DNA from: Elstera cyanobacteriorum
GTDB taxonomy: Bacteria > Pseudomonadota > Alphaproteobacteria > Elsterales > Elsteraceae
Assembly: GCF_002251735.1 (NCBI RefSeq)
Contig: NZ_NOXS01000033.1
Location: 1-64,000 of the forward strand
DNA length: 64,000 nt
Direction of reading: 5' to 3'
The first letter of the stretch is position 1, and every line of letters begins with the position of its first letter. Shown here piece by piece: positions 15,221 to 24,578 of the stretch. Position numbers and translations under genes: made by a program. The notes below the pieces were generated by a model. The model was not told where the DNA came from. It did no database searches and saw only the letters and a list, made by a program, of their open reading frames with translations.

Positions 15221-16246
15221 TCAGGTATGAAGCGATTGCGAGCGCCAGAGATCGATCCCGCCGTCGAGGGCGTGGGTGTCGATGGCGGTCAGCTCTTCCG
15301 TTGAGAAGTGAGTATTTTTCACCGCATCCAGCGAGTCGTCGAGCTGGGCGACGGTGCGGGCGCCGATGAGGGCGGAGGTGACGCGCGGATCGCGCAGGGT
15401 CCAGGCGATGGCCATTTGCGCCAGCGATTGGCCGCGCTGTTGGGCGATCCCGTCGAGGGCGCGGACGCGGGCGAGGTTTTCGGCGCTGAGGTGCTGGGCT
15501 TTGAACGAGCCGCCCTTACCGGCGCGGGCATCCTCCGGCACGCCGTTGAGATATTTCGAGGTCAGCAGCCCCTGGGCCAGCGGCGAAAAGGCGATGCAGC
15601 CGGTGCCGAGATCGGTCAGGGTTTCCAACAGCCCGTCTTCGATCCAGCGGTTCAGCATCGAATAAGATGGTTGGTGGATCAGCAGCGGTACGCCTTCCGC
15701 CCGCAGGATTTTCTCTGCCGCGCGGGTGCGTTCGGGACCGTAGGAGGAGATGCCAACATACAGCGCCTTACCCTGGCGGACCATCTGCACCAGCGCGGCC
15801 ATCGTTTCTTCCAACGGCACGTCTGGTGTTGGGCGGTGCGAGTAGAAAATATCGACATACTCAAGACCCATGCGCTTTAGGCTTTGATCGAGCGAGGCGA
15901 TCAGATGCTTACGCGATCCGCCGATGCCATAGGGGCCGGGCCACATATCCCAGCCTGCCTTCGAGGAAATAATCAGCTCGTCGCGCAGGGACTTGAAATC
16001 TTTGGCCAGGATTTGACCGAAATTCTCTTCCGCCGATCCATAGGGCGGGCCGTAATTATTGGCGAGGTCGAAGTGGGTTACCCCCCGGTCGAAGGCGCGG
16101 CGGATGACCGCCCGCCCGGTTTCGAACACGTCGGCGCCGCCGAAATTCTGCCAAAGGCCGAGGGAGATCGGCGGCAGTTTTAGACCGGAATGGCCGCAAC
16201 GGCGATAGTCCACGCCCTCATAGCGCGTTGGGTTGGGAAGATACAT
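15221..16246 (-). CDS. Aldo/keto reductase, YghZ type
   Basis: 341 aa, full length for the family. NADPH-dependent reduction of small aldehydes; E. coli YghZ acts on L-glyceraldehyde 3-phosphate and methylglyoxal. The catalytic tetrad is visible as D60 and Y65 (FDLANNYG), K96 (ISSKAGWDMWPGPYG) and H137 (YSHRPTP). The C-terminal TSALIGARTVAQLDDSLDAV is the usual cofactor-binding end. The KAGWDMWPGPYG stretch is typical of the YghZ/GPR subgroup. It is the first gene of the chromosomal region right of the island and is transcribed toward it. Confidence 0.9.
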   Translation of the reverse strand: MYLPNPTRYEGVDYRRCGHSGLKLPPISLGLWQNFGGADVFETGRAVIRRAFDRGVTHFDLANNYGPPYGSAEENFGQILAKDFKSLRDELIISSKAGWDMWPGPYGIGGSRKHLIASLDQSLKRMGLEYVDIFYSHRPTPDVPLEETMAALVQMVRQGKALYVGISSYGPERTRAAEKILRAEGVPLLIHQPSYSMLNRWIEDGLLETLTDLGTGCIAFSPLAQGLLTSKYLNGVPEDARAGKGGSFKAQHLSAENLARVRALDGIAQQRGQSLAQMAIAWTLRDPRVTSALIGARTVAQLDDSLDAVKNTHFSTEELTAIDTHALDGGIDLWRSQSLHT

Positions 16247-16317
16247 GCGGGTGCCCCTTGGTGCGGAAATCAGGGGCAGGCTAGGCGCCGCTCATCTGTG
16301 AATCAAGGCGGCGATCA

Positions 16318-17247
16318 TCAATGTTTCGTTGAGTTTAGCTCAAGAAACCGCTGTTCCGGGAGGCTGCGGATAATGTCGATCAGCGCGCTGATACCGAAGG
16401 GCAATTGGCGACGGCTGGAATAATAGAGCGCCAGCGGCGGCCCGAGCGGCGCCCATTCGGCCAGGGTGATTTCCAGCCGCCCGGTATCGAGATAGGGGCG
16501 GGCCAGGGCTTCGAGGCAATAGGTTAGGCAGGTGCCGCTGACGGCGGCGGCCAGGGCGAAATCGGTCGAACCGGACACCACCGACCCCGGCACGTCGATC
16601 TCGCGGGTTTCGGCCCCGCGCTCGAACTCCCATCGATAGATCTGGCCGCGCCCGGTCCGCAGCCGGGTGCAGCGATGCCCGGTCAGATCTTCCGGCACCG
16701 CAGGCCGCCCGTGGCGGGCGAAATAACTGGGGGCGCCGACCGTCACCCAACGCAGCGGCGGCGTGAGCGGCATGGCGATCATATCCTCGGGGATGCTGCC
16801 CGCATAGCGCAGCCCCGCATCGAACCCTTCGGCGGTCACATCGACGAAGTGATCGTCGGACGCGACTTCCAGTTCGATATTCGGGTAGCGCTCGACAAAC
16901 AAAGGCAAAGCCGGGGCGAGCAGCAGGGGCACCGCGTCGCGCAGAACATTGATCCGCACGCTTCCGGCAATGCCGCGAAACCGGTCTTGCAGTTCGGCAA
17001 GCCCGCTGTCGATCACCTCCAACCCGGCGGCGATCTTTTGGGCGAGGGCTTCCCCGGCGGCCGTCGGGGCGACGCTGCGGCTGGTGCGGTTCAGCAGGCG
17101 GACGCCCAGCCGGTCCTCCAGTGCCTTCATCCGGTGGCTGACGGCGGAAACGGTCACGCCGAGCTGGTCCGCAGCTTTCCTAAAGCTGCGGTGCTGGACG
17201 ATCAGCAGAAAGACCGACAGGTCGGGTAAATGGTTGCGCGATAGCAC
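16318..17247 (-). CDS. LysR-family transcriptional regulator
   Basis: 309 aa if started at GTG 17247, which lies 12 bp after the stop of lacI; the longer frame to 17430 would overlap lacI and has no family likeness. The N-terminal HTH is normal (FLLIVQHRSFRKAADQL, then TVSAVSHRMKALEDRLGVRL). The substrate domain resembles GcvA/CrgA-type members of the alphaproteobacteria. Being directly behind lacI it is probably co-transcribed with it. Target unknown; candidates are the adjacent aldo/keto reductase and the sugar operon. Confidence 0.85.
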   Translation of the reverse strand: MLSRNHLPDLSVFLLIVQHRSFRKAADQLGVTVSAVSHRMKALEDRLGVRLLNRTSRSVAPTAAGEALAQKIAAGLEVIDSGLAELQDRFRGIAGSVRINVLRDAVPLLLAPALPLFVERYPNIELEVASDDHFVDVTAEGFDAGLRYAGSIPEDMIAMPLTPPLRWVTVGAPSYFARHGRPAVPEDLTGHRCTRLRTGRGQIYRWEFERGAETREIDVPGSVVSGSTDFALAAAVSGTCLTYCLEALARPYLDTGRLEITLAEWAPLGPPLALYYSSRRQLPFGISALIDIIRSLPEQRFLELNSTKH

Positions 17248-17258
17248 CCCGGCGCTTC

Positions 17259-18302
17259 CTATCGGGCGGCCAAGGGGGCGGCGCTGGCGCGTGCCCGCAA
17301 CTCCGTCGCCACCCGTTCGATCCCGGCGTGCGGCTTGTCGCGCCCGCTCATCAGGCCGATCAGCAGATCGGCCGCGCGGGCGCCCAAAGTGCGGCGCGGT
17401 TGGTGAATGGTCGCGAGCGTCGGTTCGCAAAAATCGGCGTAATCGATCCCGTCGAAGCCGATGACGGACATATCGTCGGGCACGGCCAAGCCCAGCCCGC
17501 GCGCGGCCTTGATAAAGCCGATGGCCATTTCGTCATTGGCGGCAAAAAGCGCCGTGGGGCGGGTTTCGGCGGGCAGGGCGGCCAGGGTTTCGGCGGCTTT
17601 GGTGCCAGCGTGAAACCCGAAATCGCCGTCCAGAACGGGGGCTATGCCGGTCAGCCCTGCTTCGGCCAGCGCCTCGGCATAGCCTGCCGCCCGCGCCTGA
17701 TCGAGCACATTAGCGCGCGGGCCAGAGAGGTAAGCGATGCGCCGATGGCCAAGGCCGATAAGATGCTGCACGGCGGTTTTCGCGGCGGCGCGGTTATCGA
17801 CCTCTACCTGCGGAAAGTCGGCCCCCGGAATGGTTTCGCAGGCAGCGACGATGGGCAGGTTGGCGTCGGTCATCCGGCGCCCGCCGCCACAGGGTACGTG
17901 ACCGCAGAGCAGCAGCACACCATCGACTTGCCCGGCGAGGGCAAGGTTGACGTAGCGCGCTTCCTGTTCCGGCGCGCGCCCGAGGTTGGCGATGATCAGC
18001 CCGTAATTTTCTGCGGCCAGCGCCTCGTCGATCCCGCGCAGCACGTCGGCGAAGAAGGAGTTGGAAATGTCGGGCACGACGACCAGCACCATCATCGATT
18101 TGCGGGCGCGCAGATTGCGTGCGGCGATGTTGGGCGTATAGCCGGTCTCGCGCACAGCGGCGAGAACCCGCTCGCGCGTTGTCTCCGACACGACCTCGGG
18201 CGTCGCGAGGGCGCGGCTGACGGTCGCGACGGAAACCCCGGCGAGGCGGGCGACATCGGCAATTTTGGCGGGGGGCGACGGCGGGCGGCGAGGAGAACGC
18301 AT
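17259..18302 (-). CDS. LacI-family repressor of the sugar operon
   Basis: 347 aa. HTH KIADVARLAGVSVATVSRAL at the N-terminus with the hinge helix NIAARNLRARKS, then a periplasmic-binding-protein-like domain with VVPDISNSFFADVLRGIDEA and the C-terminal GFDGIDYADFCEPTLATIHQ. It is divergent from the ABC transporter operon; a perfect LacI-type palindrome lies between them. By standard logic it represses the operon until a sugar or a pathway intermediate binds. The ligand cannot be read from the sequence. Confidence 0.93.
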   Translation of the reverse strand: MRSPRRPPSPPAKIADVARLAGVSVATVSRALATPEVVSETTRERVLAAVRETGYTPNIAARNLRARKSMMVLVVVPDISNSFFADVLRGIDEALAAENYGLIIANLGRAPEQEARYVNLALAGQVDGVLLLCGHVPCGGGRRMTDANLPIVAACETIPGADFPQVEVDNRAAAKTAVQHLIGLGHRRIAYLSGPRANVLDQARAAGYAEALAEAGLTGIAPVLDGDFGFHAGTKAAETLAALPAETRPTALFAANDEMAIGFIKAARGLGLAVPDDMSVIGFDGIDYADFCEPTLATIHQPRRTLGARAADLLIGLMSGRDKPHAGIERVATELRARASAAPLAAR

Positions 18303-18362
18303 TTCCTTATCTTAGACACTTATCAGGACGCTTGCAAAATCATCCAATTATGATACCGTTCA

Positions 18363-18376
18363 TGTAATCGATTACA
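18363..18376. promoter_or_regulatory. LacI-type operator upstream of sugar operon
   Basis: tgtaatcgattaca is a perfect 14-bp palindrome with a central CG, the normal form of a LacI/GalR operator. It lies 37 bp ahead of the binding-protein start codon and 61 bp from lacI, so binding could repress both directions. I see no strong -35/-10 pair, so the exact promoter is not assigned. Confidence 0.8.
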
Positions 18377-18412
18377 GAGACCAATAACGGTCCATTTTCG
18401 GAGGAAAACGTC

Positions 18413-19651
18413 ATGAGGAGCGCGAGTTTCGCGGCGATGTCGGCTGTCCTATTGGCAGCGGCCCCGCCGGTTTTGGCACAGGAAATGAAGGCGGAGGTCA
18501 TCCATTGGTGGACCTCGGGCGGCGAGTCCGCAGCGCTGAAGGTCTTTGCCGACCAGTTCACCAAAGCGGGCGGCACCTGGGTCGATAACGCCGTTGCGGG
18601 CGGCGCCAATGCGCGTACCGCCGCGATCAACCGCACGGTTGGCGGCAATCCGCCAACGGCAATGCAGTTCAACACCGGCAAACAGTTCGACGAGCTGGTG
18701 GAAAACGATCTCCTGGCCGACGTCGAAGCCATTATGACGGCGGGGAACCTGAAAGCGGTTCTGCCGGACCCAATCCTTAACGCCACGACCCGCCGGGGCA
18801 AAATGTACGCCGTGCCGGTGAATATCCACGGGCAGAATTGGGTTTGGTACAATAAGGCCGTGCTGGATAAAATCGGCGGCACCGAACCCAAGAACTGGGA
18901 CGAAGCCCTCGTGCTGCTCGATAAGGCGAAGGCCGCCGGGCTGATTCCGCTGGCTTTCTCGGGCCAAAAAGTGTGGGAACGCGGCTTGTTCAACGCCATT
19001 CTGCTCGATAAGGGCGGGCCGGCGGTCTGGACCGAATTCTTCGGCAAACGCAGCCAAGCGGCGGCGAAAAGCCCGCAGTTCCGCGCGGCGGCAGAAACCT
19101 ATGCCAAACTGCGCTCTTATGTCGATCAGGGCGCCCCGGGCCGGAACTGGAACGATGCGACCGCGCTGGTCATCCAGGGTAAAGCCTTCATGCAGGTCAT
19201 GGGCGATTGGGCGAAGGGCGAGTTTGCCGCCGCCAATCTGACCGCTGGGAAAGAGTTTGGCTGCACGCTGTTCGGCAGCCGGGGCGGCGGTTATGTGATG
19301 GGCGGCGACGTCTTCACCTTCCCGAAACCGAAAACCGAGGCCCAGGCGAAGGCGCAAGCGACTTTGGCGAAAGTGATGCTGGAGCCGGAAACCCAGATTC
19401 TGTTTGCGCAGAAGAAAGGGTCAATCCCCGTGCGTCTCGATGTCGATGGCTCCTCGCTCGATATCTGCGCGCAGCGGGCGATGAAGGTCATCGGCGATAA
19501 ATCCCAGCAGGTGCCTGCCGTCGAAATGCTGTCCTCCCCCGCGATGACCGGGGCGCTGGAGGATGTTTATTCCCAGTTCTGGAACAATCCGAACCAGACC
19601 GTCGATCAATTCGTCGAAAAAATCCTGGGCGTGCTGAAGCAAGAGCTTTAG
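18413..19651 (+). CDS. Carbohydrate ABC transporter, substrate-binding protein
   Basis: 412 aa with a cleavable signal peptide (hydrophobic residues 5-20, ending PPVLAQ). The mature protein begins with EVIHWWTSGGESAALKVFAD, the usual opening of family 1 sugar-binding proteins, and resembles the glucose/mannose-type GtsA group (NPPTAMQFNTGKQFDELVEN). It would capture a mono- or oligosaccharide in the periplasm for the permeases encoded next. A strong hairpin follows the gene and probably holds its mRNA level above that of the rest of the operon. Confidence 0.92.
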   Translation: MRSASFAAMSAVLLAAAPPVLAQEMKAEVIHWWTSGGESAALKVFADQFTKAGGTWVDNAVAGGANARTAAINRTVGGNPPTAMQFNTGKQFDELVENDLLADVEAIMTAGNLKAVLPDPILNATTRRGKMYAVPVNIHGQNWVWYNKAVLDKIGGTEPKNWDEALVLLDKAKAAGLIPLAFSGQKVWERGLFNAILLDKGGPAVWTEFFGKRSQAAAKSPQFRAAAETYAKLRSYVDQGAPGRNWNDATALVIQGKAFMQVMGDWAKGEFAAANLTAGKEFGCTLFGSRGGGYVMGGDVFTFPKPKTEAQAKAQATLAKVMLEPETQILFAQKKGSIPVRLDVDGSSLDICAQRAMKVIGDKSQQVPAVEMLSSPAMTGALEDVYSQFWNNPNQTVDQFVEKILGVLKQEL

Positions 19652-19660
19652 TCGCGCAGT

Positions 19661-19697
19661 GGCCGCGCGGCGCGTTTGCCGCCGCGCGGCCATTTTC
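19661..19697 (+). terminator. Intercistronic hairpin after the binding-protein gene
   Basis: ggccgcgcggc (19661-19671) and gccgcgcggcc (19681-19691) form a perfect 11-bp stem with a 9-nt loop, followed by attttcc. In sugar ABC operons a hairpin here acts as a partial terminator or as a 3' end stabiliser so that binding protein exceeds permease. Confidence 0.65.
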
Positions 19698-19752
19698 CTA
19701 AAAGAAAACGCCCCGTCGCGGCTTTGGCTGCGAAACAGGGAGGGTTCATCCC

Positions 19753-20640
19753 ATGAAACCCCATTGGTTTCGGCTGTCCAGCAACCGGTCGGCCCTATCG
19801 GCCCTGCTGCCCGCCTTTCTAGTCTTGGTGATCGTCTATATCGGTTCCACAAGCTGGACGATCTGGATCAGTTTCACCAATTCGCGGATGCTGCCGAACA
19901 CGAATTTCGTCGGCTTGCGCCAATACGACCAGCTTTTCGCCAACGACCGCTGGCTGACCTCCGTCCATAACCTCGTGATCTTCGGCGGGTTGTTTCTTCT
20001 CCTCGCGCTGGCCCTTGGGTTTTTGCTGGCGGTGGCGATCGATCAGCGCGTGCGCAACGAAAATAGCTTCCGGTCGATCTTCCTCTATCCCTATTCCATG
20101 TCCTTCGTGGTGACCGGCCTCGTCTGGCAATGGCTGCTGAACCCGACCCACGGCATTCAGAGACTGGTGCGCGGCTGGGGGTTCCCCGATTTCGCCTTCG
20201 ACTGGATCGTGCGGCAGGATACGGTGATTTTCTGCCTCGTGCTCGCCGCCGTCTGGCATGCCGCCGGGCTGGTGATGGCGATCATGTTGGCGGGGCTGCG
20301 CGGCATCGATGAAGACATTTGGAAGGCCGCCAAGGTCGATGGGCTGCCCGCGTGGCGGGTCTATATCTCCATCGTCATTCCGATGCTGTCGGCCAGCTTT
20401 GCCACGGCGACCGTGCTGCTCTCCACCAGCGTTGTGCGGCTCTACGATCTATCGGTCGCCATGACCAATGGCGGGCCGGGGGTGGCGTCGGAAGTTCCTG
20501 CGAAATTCGTCATGGATCATCTGTTCGAGCGCGCCAACATCGGCCTCGCCACGGCGGCGGCCACCTCGATGCTGATTACCGTCATCGCCGTCGTCGCGCC
20601 CTATATGTACTGGCGCAGCCGCAAGGGAGGTCGGGCATGA
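19753..20640 (+). CDS. Sugar ABC transporter permease 1
   Basis: 295 aa, six predicted membrane helices. The EAA loop that contacts the ATPase is visible as IWKAAKVDGLPAWRVYISIV in the latter half. It belongs to the MalF/UgpA-type permeases and is closest in style to GtsB. The frame starts at ATG 19753, about 100 bp after the binding protein gene with the hairpin in between. It overlaps the second permease by 4 bp (ATGA). Confidence 0.92.
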   Translation: MKPHWFRLSSNRSALSALLPAFLVLVIVYIGSTSWTIWISFTNSRMLPNTNFVGLRQYDQLFANDRWLTSVHNLVIFGGLFLLLALALGFLLAVAIDQRVRNENSFRSIFLYPYSMSFVVTGLVWQWLLNPTHGIQRLVRGWGFPDFAFDWIVRQDTVIFCLVLAAVWHAAGLVMAIMLAGLRGIDEDIWKAAKVDGLPAWRVYISIVIPMLSASFATATVLLSTSVVRLYDLSVAMTNGGPGVASEVPAKFVMDHLFERANIGLATAAATSMLITVIAVVAPYMYWRSRKGGRA

Positions 20641-21524
20641 CCGCCGCCGTTACGCCGCGGGGCCGCAAGCCCACCCGCATCACGCCCGCGCGCTGGGGGA
20701 TCTATGCCTTCTTGCTGATCACCGCGCTGTTCTTCCTGCTGCCGCTCTACGTGATGATCGTAACCTCGCTGAAGCCGATGGCGGAAATCCGCCTGGGCAA
20801 TATCGTGGCGCTGCCGGACGTTTGGACCGTGGAAGCCTGGGCGAAGGCATGGTCGTCGGCCTGCACGGGCCTGAACTGCAACGGCATCAGCGTCGGCTTC
20901 TTCAATTCGGTGAAAATCCTCATTCCGTCGGTCTTCGTGTCGATCCTCGTTGGCTCGCTCACCGGTTATGCCCTGTCGTTCTGGCGGGCGCGGGGGACGA
21001 ATATTCTGTTCACCGCGATGATGATCGTCGCCTTCATTCCCTATCAGATCTTTCTGTACCCGCTGGTGCGCGTCTTCTCTTTCCTCGGGCTCGGCCAATC
21101 GCTGCTGACGATCATCATCGTCCATACGATCTTTGGTCTGCCGACGATGACGCTGCTGTTCCGTAACTACTTCAGCGCGCTGCCGCCGGAACTCTATAAG
21201 GCGGCGCGCGTGGATGGGGCGGGTTTTTACCAGATCTATGGCCGGATCATGATGCCGATGGCGGTGCCGATGATCGTCGTCGCGGTCATTCTTCAGGTCA
21301 CGGGCATCTGGAATGATTTCATCCTCGGGCTGGTCTTCGCCGGGCGGGAAAACCTGCCGATGACCGTCCAGCTCAACAATATCGTCAACAGCACCCAGGG
21401 CGAACGCGCCTACAACGTCGATATGGCGGCCACCATGCTCACGGCGCTGCTGCCGCTGGTCGTCTATTTCGCCTCGGGGCGCTGGTTCGTTCGCGGCATC
21501 GCTGCGGGCGCTGTGAAGGGATAG
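20637..21524 (+). CDS. Sugar ABC transporter permease 2
   Basis: 295 aa from ATG 20637 (AAGGGAGG upstream, ATGA overlap with permease 1). An open frame reaching back to 20319 is an artefact inside permease 1. MalG/UgpE-type protein with the opening WGIYAFLLITALFFLLPLYV and the EAA loop YKAARVDGAGFYQIYGRIMM. The C-terminal half carries the last membrane helices. It pairs with permease 1 to form the channel. Confidence 0.92.
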   Translation: MTAAVTPRGRKPTRITPARWGIYAFLLITALFFLLPLYVMIVTSLKPMAEIRLGNIVALPDVWTVEAWAKAWSSACTGLNCNGISVGFFNSVKILIPSVFVSILVGSLTGYALSFWRARGTNILFTAMMIVAFIPYQIFLYPLVRVFSFLGLGQSLLTIIIVHTIFGLPTMTLLFRNYFSALPPELYKAARVDGAGFYQIYGRIMMPMAVPMIVVAVILQVTGIWNDFILGLVFAGRENLPMTVQLNNIVNSTQGERAYNVDMAATMLTALLPLVVYFASGRWFVRGIAAGAVKG

Positions 21525-21528
21525 GCCG

Positions 21529-22614
21529 ATGGGCACGACCGCACCTGTGGACCTGAAGGATATCTGCATCCGTTTCGGCAGTATCCGGGTTCTCGAAAAC
21601 CTAAATCTAACGATTGCGCCGGGGGAATTCCTGGTGCTGCTCGGCCCGTCGGGCTGCGGCAAATCCACCTTGTTGAATGCGATTGCCGGATTGTTGGAAG
21701 TCGCCGAGGGCGAAATCCATATTGGCGGGCGCAATGTAACGTGGGACGAGCCGAAGGATCGCGGCATCGCGATGGTCTTCCAAAGCTATGCGCTGTACCC
21801 GCGCATGAGCGTGCGCAAGAACATGTCCTTCGGTCTTGAAGTCGCGGGCACGCCGAAAGCGGAGATTGAAACCCGCGTGCAGGCCGCCGCTCAAATGCTG
21901 AAGCTAACGCCGCTGCTCGACCGCCGCCCGGCAGAGCTTTCTGGCGGTCAGCGTCAGCGCGTCGCCATCGGCCGGGCGCTGGTGCGGCAGGCGGGGGTTT
22001 ATCTGTTCGACGAGCCGTTATCGAACCTCGATGCGCAGTTGCGCGCCGAACTGCGGGTGGAAATCAAACGCCTGCACGCCCGTCTGGGCGCGACGATGAT
22101 CTACGTCACCCACGATCAGATCGAAGCGCTGACCCTGGCCGACCGGATCGCCGTCATGCAGGGCGGCGTGATCCAGCAGCTTGATACGCCGATGAAAATC
22201 TACCGCGAGCCGGTGAACCGCTTCGTCGCGTCGTTCGTCGGGTCGCCAGCGATGAACTTCCTGCCGGGGCGGATCGAAAGCGACGGCGCGTTCCAGTTTA
22301 CCCACGAAGGGCAGTGCCCGTTGACCGGCTATCGCTGGCGCACGCCGGGCTTTGCCGGCGCCGCGACGCTGGGCATTCGGCCCGAACATATCCTGGCGGG
22401 GGCGGAGGCGGGACCGTCCGCCCTGACCGCGAAGGTCGAGATGGTGGAGCCGATGGGGTCCGACTCGCTCGTCTGGTGCCGTCTGCCCAATGGGGCGCCG
22501 CTGGCCCTGCGCCAAGGCGCCGAAACGTCGCTGATCCCGGGCGATCCGCTGCCGGTGGCTTTCCCCGGCGATGCCCTTTCCCTGTTTGACGATTCGACCG
22601 GCGTGCGCCTGTAA
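21529..22614 (+). CDS. Sugar ABC transporter ATPase (UgpC/MalK type)
   Basis: 361 aa. Walker A GPSGCGKST, Q-loop VFQSYALYP, signature LSGGQRQR, Walker B VYLFDEPLSNLD and H-loop VTHDQ are all present. The C-terminal TOBE/MalK-like regulatory region begins after about residue 235 (SPAMNFLPG). It powers the permease pair encoded just upstream, 4 bp away. Confidence 0.95.
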   Translation: MGTTAPVDLKDICIRFGSIRVLENLNLTIAPGEFLVLLGPSGCGKSTLLNAIAGLLEVAEGEIHIGGRNVTWDEPKDRGIAMVFQSYALYPRMSVRKNMSFGLEVAGTPKAEIETRVQAAAQMLKLTPLLDRRPAELSGGQRQRVAIGRALVRQAGVYLFDEPLSNLDAQLRAELRVEIKRLHARLGATMIYVTHDQIEALTLADRIAVMQGGVIQQLDTPMKIYREPVNRFVASFVGSPAMNFLPGRIESDGAFQFTHEGQCPLTGYRWRTPGFAGAATLGIRPEHILAGAEAGPSALTAKVEMVEPMGSDSLVWCRLPNGAPLALRQGAETSLIPGDPLPVAFPGDALSLFDDSTGVRL

Positions 22615-22637
22615 GCGCCGCTTTAAGGAGATAGACC

Positions 22638-23396
22638 GTGGCTATGATCGATGCCCTCTCGTTTCAGCTCTATTCCGCCCGCACGCTGACGCCGCTGGCG
22701 GCGCAGTTCGACCTCTTGTCGGGGCTGGGCTATAAGTTTGTCGAACCCTTCGGCGGGTTGTTCAGCGATATTCCCGAACTCAAGCGTTTGCTAGCTCAGC
22801 ATGGGATGCGCGCCCCCTCGGCCCATGTCGGGTTGGATCGTTTGCGGGCCGATGCTAAAGCGGCCGTTGCCTTGTGCCGGGAAATTGGCGCCGACCTGCT
22901 GATTGCCCCCGCCCCGCCGCCGGGCGAGCGTGAGGGCGGCGAGGCGCATTGGCGTGCCCTGGGCCGCGAGCTGAAAACCATCGGCGATATCGTGATGGGC
23001 GAGGGGTTGAAGTTCGCCTGGCACAATCACCATTGGGAATATGGCACCACGGCGGATGGCACCACCTTCCTCGACTGCCTATTCCAAGAAGCGCCCAATA
23101 TGCTGTGGGAAGCCGATCTGGCCTGGGTCGTGCGCGGCAACGGCGATCCGGTCGCGGAAATCCAAAAACACGCCCATCGGCTTGCCGCCGTGCATATCAA
23201 GGATATCGCCCCGGCGGGTGAGTGCGTCGATGAAGACGGCTGGGCCGATCCGGGCCACGGTGTGATGAACTGGGGCGCCATCCGCCCGGCGCTCGCCGCC
23301 GCCGGGGTGACGCTCTTTGTTGCCGAACACGATAAACCGTCCGACGTGGCGCGTTTCGCCCGCCGCGCCCGCGAAACCGTTGCGTCCTGGTCGTAA
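22638..23396 (+). CDS. TIM-barrel sugar isomerase/epimerase 1
   Basis: 252 aa, starting at GTG 22638 after AAGGAGAT. It is a xylose-isomerase-like TIM barrel (AP endonuclease family 2 fold). Likely metal ligands occur in WHNHHWEY, WEADLAWV, HIKD and VAEHD near the ends of the strands. Relatives act on 3-keto sugars and glycosides as epimerases or lyases, or on plain sugars as isomerases. It lies between the ABC transporter and a Gfo/Idh/MocA dehydrogenase gene, which fits a step after oxidation of the imported sugar. Confidence 0.85.
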   Translation: MAMIDALSFQLYSARTLTPLAAQFDLLSGLGYKFVEPFGGLFSDIPELKRLLAQHGMRAPSAHVGLDRLRADAKAAVALCREIGADLLIAPAPPPGEREGGEAHWRALGRELKTIGDIVMGEGLKFAWHNHHWEYGTTADGTTFLDCLFQEAPNMLWEADLAWVVRGNGDPVAEIQKHAHRLAAVHIKDIAPAGECVDEDGWADPGHGVMNWGAIRPALAAAGVTLFVAEHDKPSDVARFARRARETVASWS

Positions 23397-23407
23397 GGAG
23401 GGATGGC

Positions 23408-24568
23408 ATGAGCACGCTCGGCGTCGGCCTGATCGGCTGCGGTAACATCTCCACCATCTATCTCCAGAATATGGCGTCTTTCCACGGGCTCACGCTGGTT
23501 GCCTGCGCCGATATGCGGGCGGAGGCGGCGGAAGCCCAGGCGAAACTCTTCAATATCGAAGCCCTTAGCATCGATGCGCTGCTGGCACGGCCGGATATCC
23601 ACATCGTCGTCAATCTGACGACGCCCAATGCGCATTTCCCCGTCAGTCTGGCGGCCTTAAAGGCGGGGAAGCACGTCTTCGGGGAAAAACCGATCACGGT
23701 GAATGCCGAGGACGCCGCGACCCTGGTGGCGGAAGCGACCGCGCGCGGCCTAAAGATCGGCTGCGCGCCGGATACGTTCCTCGGCGGCGGCGGGCAGACG
23801 GCGCGGGCGCTGGTCGATTCGGGCGCGGTCGGCACTATCCTCTCCGGCACCTGTCATCTGATGTCGCACGGGATGGAGCATTGGCACCCGGACCCGACCT
23901 TCTTCTTCAAGCCGGGCGGCGGTCCGATCCTCGATATGGCGCCCTATTATCTCGCGGCACTAATCAACCTGATCGGTCCGGTCGCGAGTGTGCAGGCCCG
24001 GGCTTCCACTGGGTTTGCCGAACGTATAGTAACGGCAGCGGGGCCGATGACCGGCAAGGCGATCACGGTCGAAACGCCGACCACGGTGATGGCGCTGCTG
24101 CATTTCGAAAGCGGGGCGGACATTCAGTTCACCATGAGTTGGGACGTGTGGAAGCACAGCCATCCGCCGATCGAACTGTATGGCACCAAGGGGTCACTGC
24201 GCGTGCCCGATCCCAATTTCTTCGGTGGCGCGGTCGAATATACCGAGGCCGGGGGCGATTGGATCACGGTGGACACCGACACGAAACCCTTCGGCAAGCC
24301 CAATTGGCGGTCGCCGAACTGGGCGCCGACCATGCCGTCGCGGGCGAACTACCGCTGTCTGGGGATTGCGGAACTTGCAAGCTCGGTGCTGCACGGCACG
24401 CCGCAACGGGCCTCCGGCGCGTTGGCCGCCCATGCGCTCGAAGCGATGCAGGCGATGCTGACGGCGGGGCAGACCGGCGAGACCTTGCATCTCACGTCCC
24501 GCCTGGATCGGCCCGCCCCCCTGACTGCTGCCGAGGCCGCCGCCCTATGGGCCGGTCCGGCTTTCTAA
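23408..24568 (+). CDS. Gfo/Idh/MocA family dehydrogenase 1
   Basis: 386 aa. Rossmann N-terminus GVGLIGCGNIST, then the EKP motif GEKPITVNAEDA that positions the substrate and Lys acid/base, then the typical C-terminal alpha/beta domain. Expected to be NAD(P)-dependent and to oxidise a sugar hydroxyl, most often at C3 of a glucoside or on inositol. GGDxxxH-type active-site spacing is in GGGPILDMAPYYLAAL. It is paired with TIM-barrel proteins on either side. Confidence 0.9.
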   Translation: MSTLGVGLIGCGNISTIYLQNMASFHGLTLVACADMRAEAAEAQAKLFNIEALSIDALLARPDIHIVVNLTTPNAHFPVSLAALKAGKHVFGEKPITVNAEDAATLVAEATARGLKIGCAPDTFLGGGGQTARALVDSGAVGTILSGTCHLMSHGMEHWHPDPTFFFKPGGGPILDMAPYYLAALINLIGPVASVQARASTGFAERIVTAAGPMTGKAITVETPTTVMALLHFESGADIQFTMSWDVWKHSHPPIELYGTKGSLRVPDPNFFGGAVEYTEAGGDWITVDTDTKPFGKPNWRSPNWAPTMPSRANYRCLGIAELASSVLHGTPQRASGALAAHALEAMQAMLTAGQTGETLHLTSRLDRPAPLTAAEAAALWAGPAF

Positions 24569-24578
24569 GGAAATCTTC

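Noticed and set aside
17248-17430. N-terminal extension of the LysR protein at 16318
   Set aside because: The extension overlaps lacI completely and is Arg/Gly-rich shadow sequence; the HTH begins just after GTG 17247.
20319-21524. 401-aa version of permease 2
   Set aside because: The extra N-terminus lies inside permease 1 and is out of character; ATG 20637 with AAGGGAGG and an ATGA overlap is the real start.
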